A stretch of 64,000 nt of DNA from Komagataeibacter swingsii (GTDB lineage Bacteria; Pseudomonadota; Alphaproteobacteria; Acetobacterales; Acetobacteraceae): NCBI RefSeq assembly GCF_003207895.1, contig NZ_NKUB01000012.1, positions 1-64,000 on the forward strand, given 5' to 3'. The notes under the pieces are model-generated. The model made no database searches and was not told the DNA's origin. It was given only the letters and a program-made list of their open reading frames with translations. The translations under genes were made by a program, and so were the position numbers. This document shows positions 39,711 to 49,534 of this stretch, piece after piece (the stretch's first letter is position 1; each line of letters opens with the position of its first letter).

Positions 39711-40873
39711 CACGCGTCTCTCCTTTCTTCCGCCAGAGCGGTGTCTTCGGTGATCAGATCGGCATCGAGCAGTTTGCGGATGGCCTTTCCGAAAGACTGG
39801 CCCTGCGCCTCGACCGCGTCGGCCACGACGTCGGGCCAGTCCGTTGGCTCGGTCCGGGTCAGCTTGCGGCGCAGATCACGATCGAAGGTGAGGAATTCGC
39901 GGATCGCAACACGCCCGCCGTCCTTTCGGGGCACAAGGCGCTGGTTGATGCAGAACCGGAGCGCCTGAGCGAGGGCCGAGACCAGGTTGTCACGTTCCAA
40001 GGGGGGACAGAGCGCGATCGCGCGCTGGATCATGAGGGAGACGCTGTCTGCATGCAGCGTCGTGCCCAGAATACCGCCCATCATGGCGATATTGATGGCT
40101 GCATTCATGGTCTCGCCGTCCCGACATTCCGTGATGATGCCATCGCTCATCTCGCGGCGTGTCAGGCTGCGGGTGAACGTGGGAAAAGTCAGGGTGGGGG
40201 GGCGGATCTCCGTCTGGCTGATCCGCGAGCCTGAAGGCGGACGCAGGTCGTCCAGCAGGAACTCGATGGGCTCCTCGCCGGTTGCCATGTCGCAATACAC
40301 GGTCGGGTCCATGAGTTTTTCGATGGCGAGCCCGAATTGCAACGTGGTCTTTCCGGAACCGGTTGCCCCACCAAACAGGATCATGCCGCTTTTGAGCCTG
40401 TTCGTGTCCCGGATTTCCTGCTCGACCATCTGCTGGTCAAGGCTTGCGGGGCGGGCGGGGATCGGACGCATGACGATGTGGACGCCACTGCCCCGCTTGA
40501 CCGAAATGGGTGAAAGATTGATCCGGAAACGCAGATTGACCTTGCGGTCCAGTGCCACGCTGTAGGCTGTATCGAGGATATGGCCGACACCAAGCATGGC
40601 CATCCCGTCAGAGGCATAGACATGGCCGACGATATCCGCCAGCGCAAGGGAGTCCGTCGCTTTACATGTGGCGTAGCGGATCACGCCGTGCACTTTGATC
40701 GTGACCGGATGGCCGGTCTTGATGTCGATGCGCGAGGCGCCGAGGCCATGCGCCCAGCGAAGGAGGGAGTCTAGCCCTGGCGCGTTACGCCGTCGCTCCT
40801 CGACCCAGGCAAACGCTTTCCTGCCTTCATCTGGCCAGCGTTCGTCGGTCGTGACGGGGATGGTGATATTCAT
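39710..40873 (-). CDS. dotB: DotB/TraJ secretion ATPase
   Basis: The product is 387 aa from the ATG at 40873, which overlaps the dotC stop in ATGA. It is a VirB11/PilT-like ATPase: Walker A FGGATGSGKTT at about 167-177, an Asp box (YCDMATGEEPIEF), and GGILGTTLHADSVSLMIQRA as the His box. In type IVB systems DotB is a cytoplasmic hexamer that docks on the channel base. Length fits DotB/TraJ. Confidence 0.95.
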   Translation of the reverse strand: MNITIPVTTDERWPDEGRKAFAWVEERRRNAPGLDSLLRWAHGLGASRIDIKTGHPVTIKVHGVIRYATCKATDSLALADIVGHVYASDGMAMLGVGHILDTAYSVALDRKVNLRFRINLSPISVKRGSGVHIVMRPIPARPASLDQQMVEQEIRDTNRLKSGMILFGGATGSGKTTLQFGLAIEKLMDPTVYCDMATGEEPIEFLLDDLRPPSGSRISQTEIRPPTLTFPTFTRSLTRREMSDGIITECRDGETMNAAINIAMMGGILGTTLHADSVSLMIQRAIALCPPLERDNLVSALAQALRFCINQRLVPRKDGGRVAIREFLTFDRDLRRKLTRTEPTDWPDVVADAVEAQGQSFGKAIRKLLDADLITEDTALAEERRDA

Positions 40874-41910
40874 CGGCAATGCTCCGGATAACCGTAATCG
40901 CTTCCGCGCCGGACGTGGCCTTGAAGCCCCGGCTGGCTCGCGATCCGGATCGTGCGGTCATTGAGGTGGAGGGTGTCTCCTCCTCCCACGGCATCTTGGT
41001 GCTCGAACACGACGCGCGGTTCTTCGACGCGCCCAGCGTTCAGCAGCACCCGGTAGCGGGCCATGCCGGTAATGTCGCGCTGCAGGCGCGACAGGTCGGA
41101 GAGGAAGATCTCGGTCGCCTGCTTTTCCCCGTCTGCCCAGCCTTCGGCCACCCACTGGTTCCAGTGTGACACTTCCGCCTTTGTGCGGGGCAGGGCCGCG
41201 GCTACCGGGTGATGCGGTTTGCCCCATGTCCGGACGAGATACGTGCGCCAGTCCGGGGGCGCGGATGTCAGTTGTGCCTCCCGGGTGATCTCGAAAACAC
41301 ATTCTGTCTCGTGCGCCACCTGGCCGGTGTCATTGAGCGCAAAGGCCATCTGTGCCTCGGTGACGATGGGGGGCTGCATGAGGGTCTGGCCGCTCCCGAT
41401 CGGAAGCACGATCGACCGGAAATCATAAGTGGCGTCGAGTGTCTCCTCATGGCGCCGCAGCATCTCGTTGATGGCGAATGCCCGGGCGGCCAGACCACCC
41501 TGCGCGCCGTAAATATGCGCGGCTTCCCGAAGCTGGGCGCTTCGACCGGGTTTCAGGTCATCGCCTGGCTCGTCATTGGGGCGGGTGTTCTCAAGGGCCT
41601 CAAGAGAGGGTGGTGCTTCGCCGCCCACCACCTCGTCGAGCGTTGAGGCCCCTGTCACCGGTTTATTGATGGGATTGGCAAGGGCGGTATCAGCCCCGTC
41701 CACCTGATCCGCACCCGGCTGGGGCGGCTGTGGCTCCGGGACCAACGTGCCGCTGCGGGCGGGTGGCGGGGATGGAGACGATGTCGGTAGCCGGACGTGC
41801 TGCCCCTCCTCAATGACAACCTTCCCCGTGGAGACAGACGCCGCATGGGTCGGGCTGCCTGCGGCCGTCACGACGATGGCCGAAGATAGAAAGAGCGCCA
41901 TCTTACGCAT
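40870..41910 (-). CDS. dotC: DotC/TraI family outer-membrane complex protein
   Basis: The product is 346 aa with an export signal (MRKMALFLSSAIVVTAAGSP) and a proline-rich linker. The DotC domain begins near LREAAHIYGAQGGLAARAFA and continues through DFRSIVLPIGSGQTLMQPPI, TYLVRTWGKPHHPVAAALP and RDITGMARYRVLLNAGRVEE. DotC and DotD form the outer-membrane core with DotH. Classic DotC is a lipoprotein, and no clear lipobox cysteine is seen here. The start overlaps the dotD end by 8 bases. Confidence 0.93.
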   Translation of the reverse strand: MRKMALFLSSAIVVTAAGSPTHAASVSTGKVVIEEGQHVRLPTSSPSPPPARSGTLVPEPQPPQPGADQVDGADTALANPINKPVTGASTLDEVVGGEAPPSLEALENTRPNDEPGDDLKPGRSAQLREAAHIYGAQGGLAARAFAINEMLRRHEETLDATYDFRSIVLPIGSGQTLMQPPIVTEAQMAFALNDTGQVAHETECVFEITREAQLTSAPPDWRTYLVRTWGKPHHPVAAALPRTKAEVSHWNQWVAEGWADGEKQATEIFLSDLSRLQRDITGMARYRVLLNAGRVEEPRVVFEHQDAVGGGDTLHLNDRTIRIASQPGLQGHVRRGSDYGYPEHCR

Positions 41911-42361
41911 GCCACGCCACCGTTATCGCGTGGTGAAGCGGGTCTACCGAGACCATGGCCTGATCTCCGGCCTGATCGCCCAATGTCCGAAGGATATCCA
42001 CCACGGCGGCAACGCTGTTGGTCGCGACGCGCATTGCTCGGGGATGGCCGGTGACAGTCACACTATAGCCGATTTCCTGGCCGAGTTTTGCGACGGCCTT
42101 CCCCAGGGGGCCGTCCCACACGAACCAGATCCGGCGGGTCAGGTCATCGGGGAGCGGGGGTTGGTTGGTAGATGCCACGACCGGAGACGGGCGGATGCTG
42201 CCAAGTTCCCGAAGATCAGTCGTGGTCTCTGCTATTGACCGCTGCAAGGCCAGTTCAGGATTGGCCATGCCGGTCGTCGCAATGGGAGAAGGTGACGACA
42301 GGCTCTGCGCGCAGGCGTTGAGCGCCATGGGCAAAAGAAAAATGAGCAGAGAATGTTTCAT
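41903..42361 (-). CDS. dotD: DotD/TraH family lipoprotein
   Basis: The product is 152 aa from the ATG at 42361 (CCGGAGAAGCTT upstream). The lipoprotein signal MKHSLLIFLLPMALNAC has the lipobox cysteine at residue 17. The C-terminal domain RRIWFVWDGPLGKAVAKLGQ, EIGYSVTVTGHP and VVDILRTLGDQA is the DotD/secretin-N0-like fold. DotD is an outer-membrane lipoprotein that helps place DotH. First gene of this minus-strand operon, so the gap at 42362-42687 should contain the promoter. Confidence 0.9.
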   Translation of the reverse strand: MKHSLLIFLLPMALNACAQSLSSPSPIATTGMANPELALQRSIAETTTDLRELGSIRPSPVVASTNQPPLPDDLTRRIWFVWDGPLGKAVAKLGQEIGYSVTVTGHPRAMRVATNSVAAVVDILRTLGDQAGDQAMVSVDPLHHAITVAWHA

Positions 42362-42687
42362 AAGCTTCTCCGGATAATGGGAGCAGCTTCGAAGATCATC
42401 TTGCGACTGCTGCAGCAAAAATTGGCTGCGTTGCTTTTTATTTCATGCAGGCCCCGAGAGCAGATTCGTGTCCTCTTTTGGGGTATGCTGTCGCTGGATT
42501 GACGCGCAGAATTGCGTGGGACAAGAGCAACCCTTTTCTGTTTTCGGCTCCGAACGTGAGGGGATCACCGGCAGCCATCCATGTTGCTGACAGTCCTACC
42601 AAGCATCTGATGTGCGCTGAACAATCTGTATCGATGGGACACAATGAGGTATGTCGATGATATGTAGCCGAGAGGGTAGAGTGCAGG
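42362..42687. promoter_or_regulatory. Divergent promoter region, dotD operon and lipoprotein gene
   Basis: This 326-bp gap has no supported gene; short frames here lack ribosome sites. It must hold the promoter of the dotD-to-DUF1173 operon to the left and probably that of the lipoprotein gene to the right. A short CTGCAGCAG palindrome-like stretch lies at about 42407-42416. No clear -35/-10 pair stands out on either strand. Confidence 0.4.
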
Positions 42688-43077
42688 ATGAAGATCATCA
42701 GAACGGCCATCGTGATGGCGATCATTGCAGGCACGAGTGCCTGTTCGTCCACGGGTGATGCTTCCATAAAAAAAACAACCATCGCGGAAGTTGATCAGAA
42801 TATTCATGATGGTGTGACAACTTCATCCCAGGTGCGTCAGATTTACGGTGAACCGGGGCAGAAAACCTATGAAGATGGTTATGAGGTCTGGATTTATAGT
42901 TTTACGTCCGGCAGGGAGGATGGTCTTTCAATAGCGCAGGACGTAGTCGGGCTTGGCATGCTTGGAGAAAGATCAAATAACAAAAGCAAGATGCTGACTG
43001 TTGTGTTGAGTAACGGGATCGTGCTGAAGCATAGTTTTGCCACCTCGCATTTCAGTTCCAGCAGTGGCTTGAGGTAG
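42688..43077 (+). CDS. BamE/SmpA-like outer membrane lipoprotein
   Basis: The product is 129 aa. The lipoprotein signal MKIIRTAIVMAIIAGTSAC ends at a lipobox cysteine at residue 19. The body resembles the SmpA/OmlA (BamE) fold: IHDGVTTSSQVRQIYGEPGQ, TYEDGYEVWIYSF and a terminal KMLTVVLSNGIVLKHSF. Plasmid-borne proteins of this type occur near tra genes and could act in surface or entry exclusion, but that is not shown. It is more AT-rich than the tra genes. ATG at 42688 follows a weak GTGCAGG. Confidence 0.7.
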   Translation: MKIIRTAIVMAIIAGTSACSSTGDASIKKTTIAEVDQNIHDGVTTSSQVRQIYGEPGQKTYEDGYEVWIYSFTSGREDGLSIAQDVVGLGMLGERSNNKSKMLTVVLSNGIVLKHSFATSHFSSSSGLR

Positions 43078-43287
43078 TAATATCGCAGGCAGTTAATGGT
43101 TTGGTATGAATGTATTGATCTGGGTAAGGCATGCAGCCGGGGCTGACTATAATCAAGACGTGTGTCGCAGAACTTAAGTTGGAAGAAACCACCTGCATGG
43201 TCCGTAGTAGTGGGTCGCGGTAAGTGCGTATTCGCATGTCTCCTGATCAGAAACACAGCTATACGCGCTCCAGACGTATATCCCCCT

Positions 43288-44451
43288 TTAAGTCACTGCA
43301 TTGACGGGTAAGCGGTCCTTTTGGTGACGAAACCATGGGACCATGCGGCGGATGGCTTCTTCAATCTGTTCCGTTGCGACCGCAAAGCTGAAACGGATGA
43401 AGTATTTCCCGTCTATGGGGTCGAAATCAATGCCCGGTGCTGTCGTAACACCCGTATCCAGCAACAGGCGCTTGCAAAACGCCATGCTGTCATCCGTCAG
43501 ATGCCGGATATCGGCATAGATATAGAACGCTCCATCTGGTGGCGCGATATGGCGCAGCCCCATTTCGGGCAGGGCACGCAACAGCAGGTCACGATTGCGC
43601 CGGTAGGTTTCCATATGCCCTTCAAGCTCATCGCGGCAGTCGAAGGCGGCAAGGGCCGCGTGCTGGCTGAGGGCGGCGGGCGGCAGGAACAGATTACCCA
43701 TCCGCGCGCGGGCGGCTTCCACCTTGGCTGGCGGGACAACCAGCCACCCCAGCCGCCACGGCGCCATGCTGAAGTATTTGGAAAAACTGTTTACCACCAG
43801 CGCATCGGGATCATATTCCAGAATACTGTGCGCGCGTTCGCCAAAACTCAGGCCGTGATAGATTTCATCCGATATGATGCAGATCCCGTGCGCGCGACAG
43901 ACGTCAACAATGCGCCGTATTTCATCTGCAGACAGGATGGTACCGGTGGGGTTGGCCGGACTGGCCAGGATCAGCCCGTCGGGAGCGGGATCAAGCTCTG
44001 CAATGGCATGGGGGGTCAACTGGAAGCGTTCTTTTTCCCCACATGGGATTTCGACCGGTTCCATATGGAGTGAGCGTACCACATTGCGGTAGGCCACATA
44101 GCTCGGTCGCGCCATGGCCACACGCGCGCCGGGCACAAAACTGGTCATGAGCGCCAGAACCAGCGCGGGTGATGCGCCACAGGTCAGGATAATCTGTTCA
44201 GGCTGGAGCGAAACGCCATATGTTTCGTCATAGTGAAGGGCGATCCGTTCCTTCAGGGGCTGGCTTTCCCAATAGCCCATGGGGTCGGTCGCCAGTACGT
44301 GCTGGGCGCGTTCGATCGCCGCGCTTGGCGCGCCGGTGGAAGGCTGGCCAAATTCCATATGAATGATGCTGCGCCCCTGCGCGGCCAGTTCATGCGCCAG
44401 TGCGCTGATGGACAGCGCGTGGAAGGGATCGATTGGCGGAACAGGCATCAT
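43288..44451 (-). CDS. PLP-dependent aminotransferase, class I/II
   Basis: The product is 387 aa. Class I aminotransferase landmarks are SPANPTG (164-170), DEIY (195-198), the PLP-binding Lys225 in NSFSKYFSM, and the Arg-containing PWRLGWLV after it. The C-terminal KYFIRFSFAV holds the carboxylate-binding Arg. Substrate not determined; aspartate or aromatic amino acids are typical. The ATG at 44451 follows TTGAGGTC. It is a metabolic gene sitting between transfer genes, with no pathway partner nearby, so it is best seen as cargo. Confidence 0.9.
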   Translation of the reverse strand: MMPVPPIDPFHALSISALAHELAAQGRSIIHMEFGQPSTGAPSAAIERAQHVLATDPMGYWESQPLKERIALHYDETYGVSLQPEQIILTCGASPALVLALMTSFVPGARVAMARPSYVAYRNVVRSLHMEPVEIPCGEKERFQLTPHAIAELDPAPDGLILASPANPTGTILSADEIRRIVDVCRAHGICIISDEIYHGLSFGERAHSILEYDPDALVVNSFSKYFSMAPWRLGWLVVPPAKVEAARARMGNLFLPPAALSQHAALAAFDCRDELEGHMETYRRNRDLLLRALPEMGLRHIAPPDGAFYIYADIRHLTDDSMAFCKRLLLDTGVTTAPGIDFDPIDGKYFIRFSFAVATEQIEEAIRRMVPWFRHQKDRLPVNAVT

Positions 44452-44598
44452 GACCTCAAGGTGAAAAATAGACTTATAGGGTGATGATCGCCCTGCGACC
44501 AGAAACCGCCCTTGGAAATCAGGCGGCCTGCCCACCGTTTTCTACGCGACGTGCCAGTTCCTGCCAGGAACGTGTTGTGAAGGGCAGAGGCTGTGGAG

Positions 44599-44642
44599 TT
44601 TACAGAATTCCATATATGATGCTATAAGGCATTTTATATGCC
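44599..44642 (+). promoter_or_regulatory. hipBA promoter with overlapping palindromic operator
   Basis: TTTACA at 44599-44604, a 17-base spacer and CTATAA at 44622-44627 make a good sigma-70 promoter. Directly after it GGCAT-TTTAT-ATGCC (44628-44642) is a perfect inverted repeat over the expected transcription start. The antitoxin HipB is a helix-turn-helix repressor, so this is the likely site of autorepression. The hipB start lies 18 bases downstream. Confidence 0.6.
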
Positions 44643-44659
44643 AAATATGAGTGATAGTA

Positions 44660-45037
44660 ATGGGCTCACCAAAATCCCGCGCGGCTCTTGAGCGACTGGG
44701 GCGTGACCTTCGTGGCGCGCGCCTGCGGCGCGGCATAGCGATAGCCGACCTGGCCGCTCGTGCCGGCACGTCAGCAAGTTCCATCGCGCGCCTGGAAAAG
44801 GGAGACCCGGGTGTGGGGATCGGCACTCTGGCCGACGTGCTGGTCGTGCTTGGTCTTCTGGACCGGTTGGCCGACCTGATTGATATCCGCAAGGATGATC
44901 TGGGACTGGCGTTGGCTGCTGAACGTCAGCCTCGTCGAGGCCGGTCTTCTGCGACCACGTTACGCAGGCAGCAGGATAAGGATAAGGCCACGCATGGGGG
45001 AGCGGATGTTATTGATATGGACGGTGCTTCGTTCTGA
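44660..45037 (+). CDS. hipB: HipB-like antitoxin (XRE helix-turn-helix)
   Basis: The product is 125 aa. The N-terminal HTH is clear: LERLGRDLRGARLRRGIAIA, DLAARAGTSASSIARLEKGD and a third helix up to VLVVLGLLDRL. The C-terminal part is basic and disordered. The ATG at 44660 is the likely start; GTG at 44651 is an alternative. The stop overlaps the hipA start (TGATG), as usual in hipBA. By family it binds HipA and represses the operon. Confidence 0.85.
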   Translation: MGSPKSRAALERLGRDLRGARLRRGIAIADLAARAGTSASSIARLEKGDPGVGIGTLADVLVVLGLLDRLADLIDIRKDDLGLALAAERQPRRGRSSATTLRRQQDKDKATHGGADVIDMDGASF

Positions 45038-46269
45038 TGCCTGATTTCAGCGCCCATGTCGTTCTTGGCAACAGCCTGACTCCCGTGGGTCAACTGCGTT
45101 TTACGCAGGCAGGTCCACGGCAGTTTTCGACCTTCACTTATGATCCGGCCTGGGTCGAGAATTCTCGGGCCTTTGCCATCCAGCCAACCTTTCCCCTTGG
45201 CTCTGGGCCGTTTCATGCGGCTGGCCAGCCAGGGAACGTGCGCGATGCCCTTGCGGGTGTCTTTGCTGATGCTGCGCCCGACAGTTGGGGGCGCAGGCTT
45301 CTCGAGCGTGCCTACGGTAATGGGCTTTCCGAGTTTGAATATCTCACACTGTCGGATGACGTATGTCGGCAGGGTGCGCTTCGTTTCGCCGATGATAACG
45401 GAGAAATCATTCGTGGCGGCGCCGATGACATCATACCGCGTCTGGTCGATCTTGCCGCTATTACGGCTATCGCGCGGGCATATGAACAGGGCAAGGACAT
45501 ATCCGAAAGGGATATGCAGGCGCTCGCTGGTGCAGGTGGTTCGGGTGGGGCGCGACCGAAGGCCAATGTTCGGGACGGCGATGTGCTCTGGCTTGCAAAA
45601 TTTACCTCGGTTCACGACCAGTGGCCAATAGAACGTATTGAAGTTGCCACGCTTCGTCTGGCAAGAGCATGCGGAATCCGGACGCCAGAGGTCAGGCTGG
45701 AACTGGCTGAAACGCCGTTTCCTGTGGCTCTGATCCAGCGGTTTGATCGGCGTGGGGCTGGCCGGATTCCTTATATTTCGGCGAGGACTGCTCTGGGGAA
45801 AACCGGAACGGAACTGGGTTCCTATACGGAGATTGTCGATTTTATCCGGACCTATGCCGCCGATCCCCAGGCAGAGTTCCGCGAACTCTTCCTGCGTCTG
45901 GTTTATACTATTCTCGTGTCAAATAAGGACGATCATCTGAAAAATCACGGATTTCTCTATGTGGGCGCTGGACACTGGCGGTTATCCCCCGTTTTCGATG
46001 TGAATCCAGCACCCGACCGTAACCCGCATCTGGAAACGGCGATACTGGAGGGCGGTCCGCATGATCGGTCCATCCGTCTGGCACTGGAGGCGTGTGAATT
46101 CTTCGAAATTACCCCTGCTGAGGCCCGGCAGATGATCCGCGTGACAGCGCGGCGAATTTCGGATGAGTGGAGGCCTGTTCTGCGAGAGGTTGGTGTTTCC
46201 GGGGCGATGGCGCGTCATTATGAAGCCGCCTTCATAAACGATCAGATCGGGATCGCGCTAACGATCTGA
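45037..46269 (+). CDS. hipA: HipA-like kinase toxin
   Basis: The product is 410 aa. Domains: N-terminal HipA_N (VVLGNSLTPVGQLRF ... YDPAWVENSRAFAIQPTFPL), then the kinase part with GGSGGARPKANV (about 168-178, nucleotide loop) and LAKFTS (kinase lysine strand). The catalytic loop is SNKDDHLKNHGF at about 297-308, and LSPVFDVNPAP holds the DFD/DVN-type metal motif. E. coli HipA phosphorylates glutamyl-tRNA synthetase; the target here is unknown. It converges with dotO. It probably stabilises the plasmid. Confidence 0.93.
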   Translation: MPDFSAHVVLGNSLTPVGQLRFTQAGPRQFSTFTYDPAWVENSRAFAIQPTFPLGSGPFHAAGQPGNVRDALAGVFADAAPDSWGRRLLERAYGNGLSEFEYLTLSDDVCRQGALRFADDNGEIIRGGADDIIPRLVDLAAITAIARAYEQGKDISERDMQALAGAGGSGGARPKANVRDGDVLWLAKFTSVHDQWPIERIEVATLRLARACGIRTPEVRLELAETPFPVALIQRFDRRGAGRIPYISARTALGKTGTELGSYTEIVDFIRTYAADPQAEFRELFLRLVYTILVSNKDDHLKNHGFLYVGAGHWRLSPVFDVNPAPDRNPHLETAILEGGPHDRSIRLALEACEFFEITPAEARQMIRVTARRISDEWRPVLREVGVSGAMARHYEAAFINDQIGIALTI

Positions 46270-46437
46270 TAGTCACATATGACTGATAATATCGTATAAT
46301 ATACCAGATACGACACATAAATTTGTCGAATCTATCCCTGCCAGACGTCGCCGCGCTATTGATCGAACAGCATGGTCAACATCATTGTGTCCGCAATGAT
46401 CGGGATGTGAGGCCGTCAGGAAAATATCGGTCACCTT

Positions 46438-49400
46438 CTACCCAATGGTAAATTCGAGTTCCGATTGTTCATCAATGGCGCGCAGGGTTTCATACAATCC
46501 TGCGGCCACGCCTCTACCTTCCACGATCTCATCCGCCAGTTCATCCAGAACGCCGGCAAACGCTTCATCGGTCGCGAGACCGAAAACATTCATGCGCTCG
46601 CTTTTTCTGCGTTCGATCTCGCTGTTTGCTGTTCCCGAGGGAAATACGGTGGCGAGCATCCGCAGGGCTCGAGCAAAGTGGATCCGTTTGTAAAGGCGCG
46701 AACGGAGCGCCGTGTCGCCAGGCGTCGTCGAGAAAGACCAGAGTTCGATTGGCCCCAGGACGTTCACCAGAAGCTGTTCATACTTTGCTTCTCCGGCCGA
46801 CATGTCCACGAAGAATGGCGCACCATTCTTTCCCGGTCCCGGCAGTGCGTTGCGGATCACATAGGCGCTGGCATCGGACAGCTTAAAGCGTCGGATAAGG
46901 CTGTCTGCCGTCTCCTGATCACCGCATTTGAGGACCCATCGGGCGGTTGATATCTTGTAAAGGTCCTCGCTGAAATCGGTATGGTTCTGTGAAATGAAGG
47001 CGAGTTGGACGTTGTGCTTGCGCCCCTCGCGGCCGTCGCGGACAGCCTGCTTGTCTACCTGGGGCGCTGGTTCGGTACGGTGCCACTCATCGAAGTCGAC
47101 ACGCTTCGTCGTTTCATACATCTCAGTGAAGCGGGCGAGATGATAGTCCCGCATGGACGGGGGCATATGCGGGTCGTCGGCATAATCGGGATGGAGAAAG
47201 AAATTCCGGGCCAGGATATGGCGGCCAAGCATATACATGAGCGCTGTCTGGCGGTTGGCCGCGGGAGAGCCGGATGGTGCCACCTCGGCAAGATCGAGAA
47301 CGATCACGCGCGCGTCCCCCATATCCAGCCTTGTCGGGGACGCCAGCATGGGAAAATTCTTGATCACGTTCATGATGTAGCGATCAAACGTGTCGATCAG
47401 GCTTTCTCCAGTTTCCAGGGTGATCTTGGAATAGCGTTTTTCGATTTCCGGGCTGCGGGCCGCAATCAGCAGATCCTGCAGGACCGGTACTGCATGGCGC
47501 TGGGCAAAACCTGCAAGGCGGTATTCCCTGAGATTGACAAGGGCATCGACGACATCCCGCCACCATGTCGGATCGTCCTCTCCCGCATGGTGGGGCAGGC
47601 TGATGCCCAGCGATGTTATTGCGGCATCGACGTCGGGCTCGATCCCCGGAGTGTAGATTTTGGGCGTGCCCCCCTGCACCCCGGTACAGAGGCGGTAGGC
47701 TTCATCAATCACGTCCTCTACCAGATGGTCCATGCCCTCCCACGGCCTGCCATCCAGCGGCGTAGCAAGGAGCGAGATGAAATTCTGCAGGAAAACGCGC
47801 TCGAGTGGCAGAGGATATTCCAGTCCGACCTGGGTATCGAAGACATTGACCTCGAAGCCCGGGATTGCCTGCATCTTGACGTAAACCGCCTCGTGCTGGC
47901 GTTCGGGGCCAAGCGCGTTGCGCAGCATCTCGATCAGTCCGCGCGAGGACGGCCCGATATCGAGCTTGCCGATATAGGGGAGCTTCGTGCCGTGGCTGCT
48001 GATCGCGGCGCTGCTGAGGATCAAGCCCAGCAGAATGGTATTGGCCAGAACGGATTTTCCGCCGCCAGGCGGGGCGATGATAATGTCTACGACGGATGGG
48101 CGTAGCCCGCCCCCGGTCGGATCATAGGGCCAGATTGAACCATCGGGTTTGCGGAAGAGAATGGATCCCCTCTGCCACGGTGACGCACTGCGTGCCCACG
48201 GCATCATGGAGAACGCGTCACCGACAAGAGCGAGCGATGAGGTCGCAGTCGAACCGAGCGCCAGGGCAGGGACAGAACCCATGGCCGCCTCCAGCGGATC
48301 GCCAGAGATCCGCGTTGTCTTGCTGTTGCCCCACGCATCAATTGCCTGGGAGAGGTCCGACGCCTGCCGTCGCAGCTTCGCCTCTGCTCCAACCGGAGCC
48401 CAGGTTGTGGCGGTCATGCGCATCCGCACGGAATTATGGTTGTTTTTCTGGCGCTCCAGCTTGAGTGCGGCAAACGCCCGTCGAATGTCGCTATTTCCGG
48501 GAAACATCGCCAGAAACCCGGCTCCGGCTTCCTTGAAGCCGAAGGCGGCGCGGCCACCACCCTCCAGGATCATGGCGCTGCGCCACGGCAGTCTCTTGCG
48601 GCCAAGCACGCTGGAGAGTTCGGAAAACGGGCGCGGATCCTCTGGGCCAATCGTCATGTCGACCGGGGCGTATGTATAATCCCCCACGGTCACGAGCTGT
48701 CCGCCTTTCGTTTCGGCGTCGGCATTGAAGATCTGGTCCCGGATCGCTGGCCAGAGCAGGCCCTGCGGATGTGGCTGCGGGTCATCCAGATCGTCCGGAA
48801 GCCGTGGCATTACCCGGTCACCCAACAAGGTCGGTTTCCAGGCGGAGCCCGCCGTTTCACGATAGGTCGCTTCGCGCGCGACCTGCAATGCCTGATGTGG
48901 ACCGAGGAATTCGCAGGAAATGTCGAACCCCTGCAAGGCGGCCTGGACGCGTGAAATGAACGATTCATGGCGGGCCGCCATGATATCGGAGCGCAGGGCA
49001 AAACGTTGGGTATTGCCCACGCGAGGAAATTGGGAGGCAAGGGTCCGGCGCTCCTCTGCCACCTGTTTGCGGTCCTCACGTGTCAGCACGCTGGGCCGGG
49101 TCCACAGGACATAGCAAGTGGTCTCCCAGCGCATGACGTTTGGCCAGCGTCGGCGCCTCTCTTCGATGACGTCCGAAAGGTCCGCTCCGATCTGTCTGGC
49201 TATGGACCGGCAACCATTGAGACTCAGGCGGTCAATCTCGATACCTGAGCGCTCGGGATCGGAAATATACCATCCCACAATGGCATGGCCACGTTCTTCA
49301 AGGAGACCCTGCAATTCTATACGCTGCTGCTCGGCGAGCGCTTCCACTTCCTGCCGCGTGCACATGCGACGCAGGCCATTGATGCGCAGTACGGAGACAT

Positions 49401-49521
49401 ATTCACCGCGTTTGGTGATGAGATGGTCCCCGTGCGTACTTTCCACATCGCAGAATGAGGCAAGGGGCTGGCGCAGCCCGAGGCTGATGCCGGCCAGCAG
49501 ACTGGAAAGAATACCGCCCAT
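46438..49521 (-). CDS. dotO: DotO/IcmB/TraU secretion ATPase
   Basis: The product is 1027 aa, normal for the family. The N-terminal part (FCDVESTHGDHLITKRGEYV) is the DotO/TraU start. Walker A is IIAPPGGGKSVLA at about 481-493, and the Walker B strand is RVIVLDLAEVA. HFAR and ESELEFTIG end the protein. DotO is the VirB4-like inner-membrane-associated ATPase of type IVB systems. The last gene of its minus-strand operon; hipA converges on it across a 168-bp gap that shows no gene. Confidence 0.95.
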   Translation of the reverse strand: MGGILSSLLAGISLGLRQPLASFCDVESTHGDHLITKRGEYVSVLRINGLRRMCTRQEVEALAEQQRIELQGLLEERGHAIVGWYISDPERSGIEIDRLSLNGCRSIARQIGADLSDVIEERRRRWPNVMRWETTCYVLWTRPSVLTREDRKQVAEERRTLASQFPRVGNTQRFALRSDIMAARHESFISRVQAALQGFDISCEFLGPHQALQVAREATYRETAGSAWKPTLLGDRVMPRLPDDLDDPQPHPQGLLWPAIRDQIFNADAETKGGQLVTVGDYTYAPVDMTIGPEDPRPFSELSSVLGRKRLPWRSAMILEGGGRAAFGFKEAGAGFLAMFPGNSDIRRAFAALKLERQKNNHNSVRMRMTATTWAPVGAEAKLRRQASDLSQAIDAWGNSKTTRISGDPLEAAMGSVPALALGSTATSSLALVGDAFSMMPWARSASPWQRGSILFRKPDGSIWPYDPTGGGLRPSVVDIIIAPPGGGKSVLANTILLGLILSSAAISSHGTKLPYIGKLDIGPSSRGLIEMLRNALGPERQHEAVYVKMQAIPGFEVNVFDTQVGLEYPLPLERVFLQNFISLLATPLDGRPWEGMDHLVEDVIDEAYRLCTGVQGGTPKIYTPGIEPDVDAAITSLGISLPHHAGEDDPTWWRDVVDALVNLREYRLAGFAQRHAVPVLQDLLIAARSPEIEKRYSKITLETGESLIDTFDRYIMNVIKNFPMLASPTRLDMGDARVIVLDLAEVAPSGSPAANRQTALMYMLGRHILARNFFLHPDYADDPHMPPSMRDYHLARFTEMYETTKRVDFDEWHRTEPAPQVDKQAVRDGREGRKHNVQLAFISQNHTDFSEDLYKISTARWVLKCGDQETADSLIRRFKLSDASAYVIRNALPGPGKNGAPFFVDMSAGEAKYEQLLVNVLGPIELWSFSTTPGDTALRSRLYKRIHFARALRMLATVFPSGTANSEIERRKSERMNVFGLATDEAFAGVLDELADEIVEGRGVAAGLYETLRAIDEQSELEFTIG

Positions 49522-49534
49522 TGATATGATCCTG

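Noticed and set aside
47005-48105. A 366-codon + strand open frame
   Set aside because: It is antisense to dotO and explained by the high GC at third positions of that gene.
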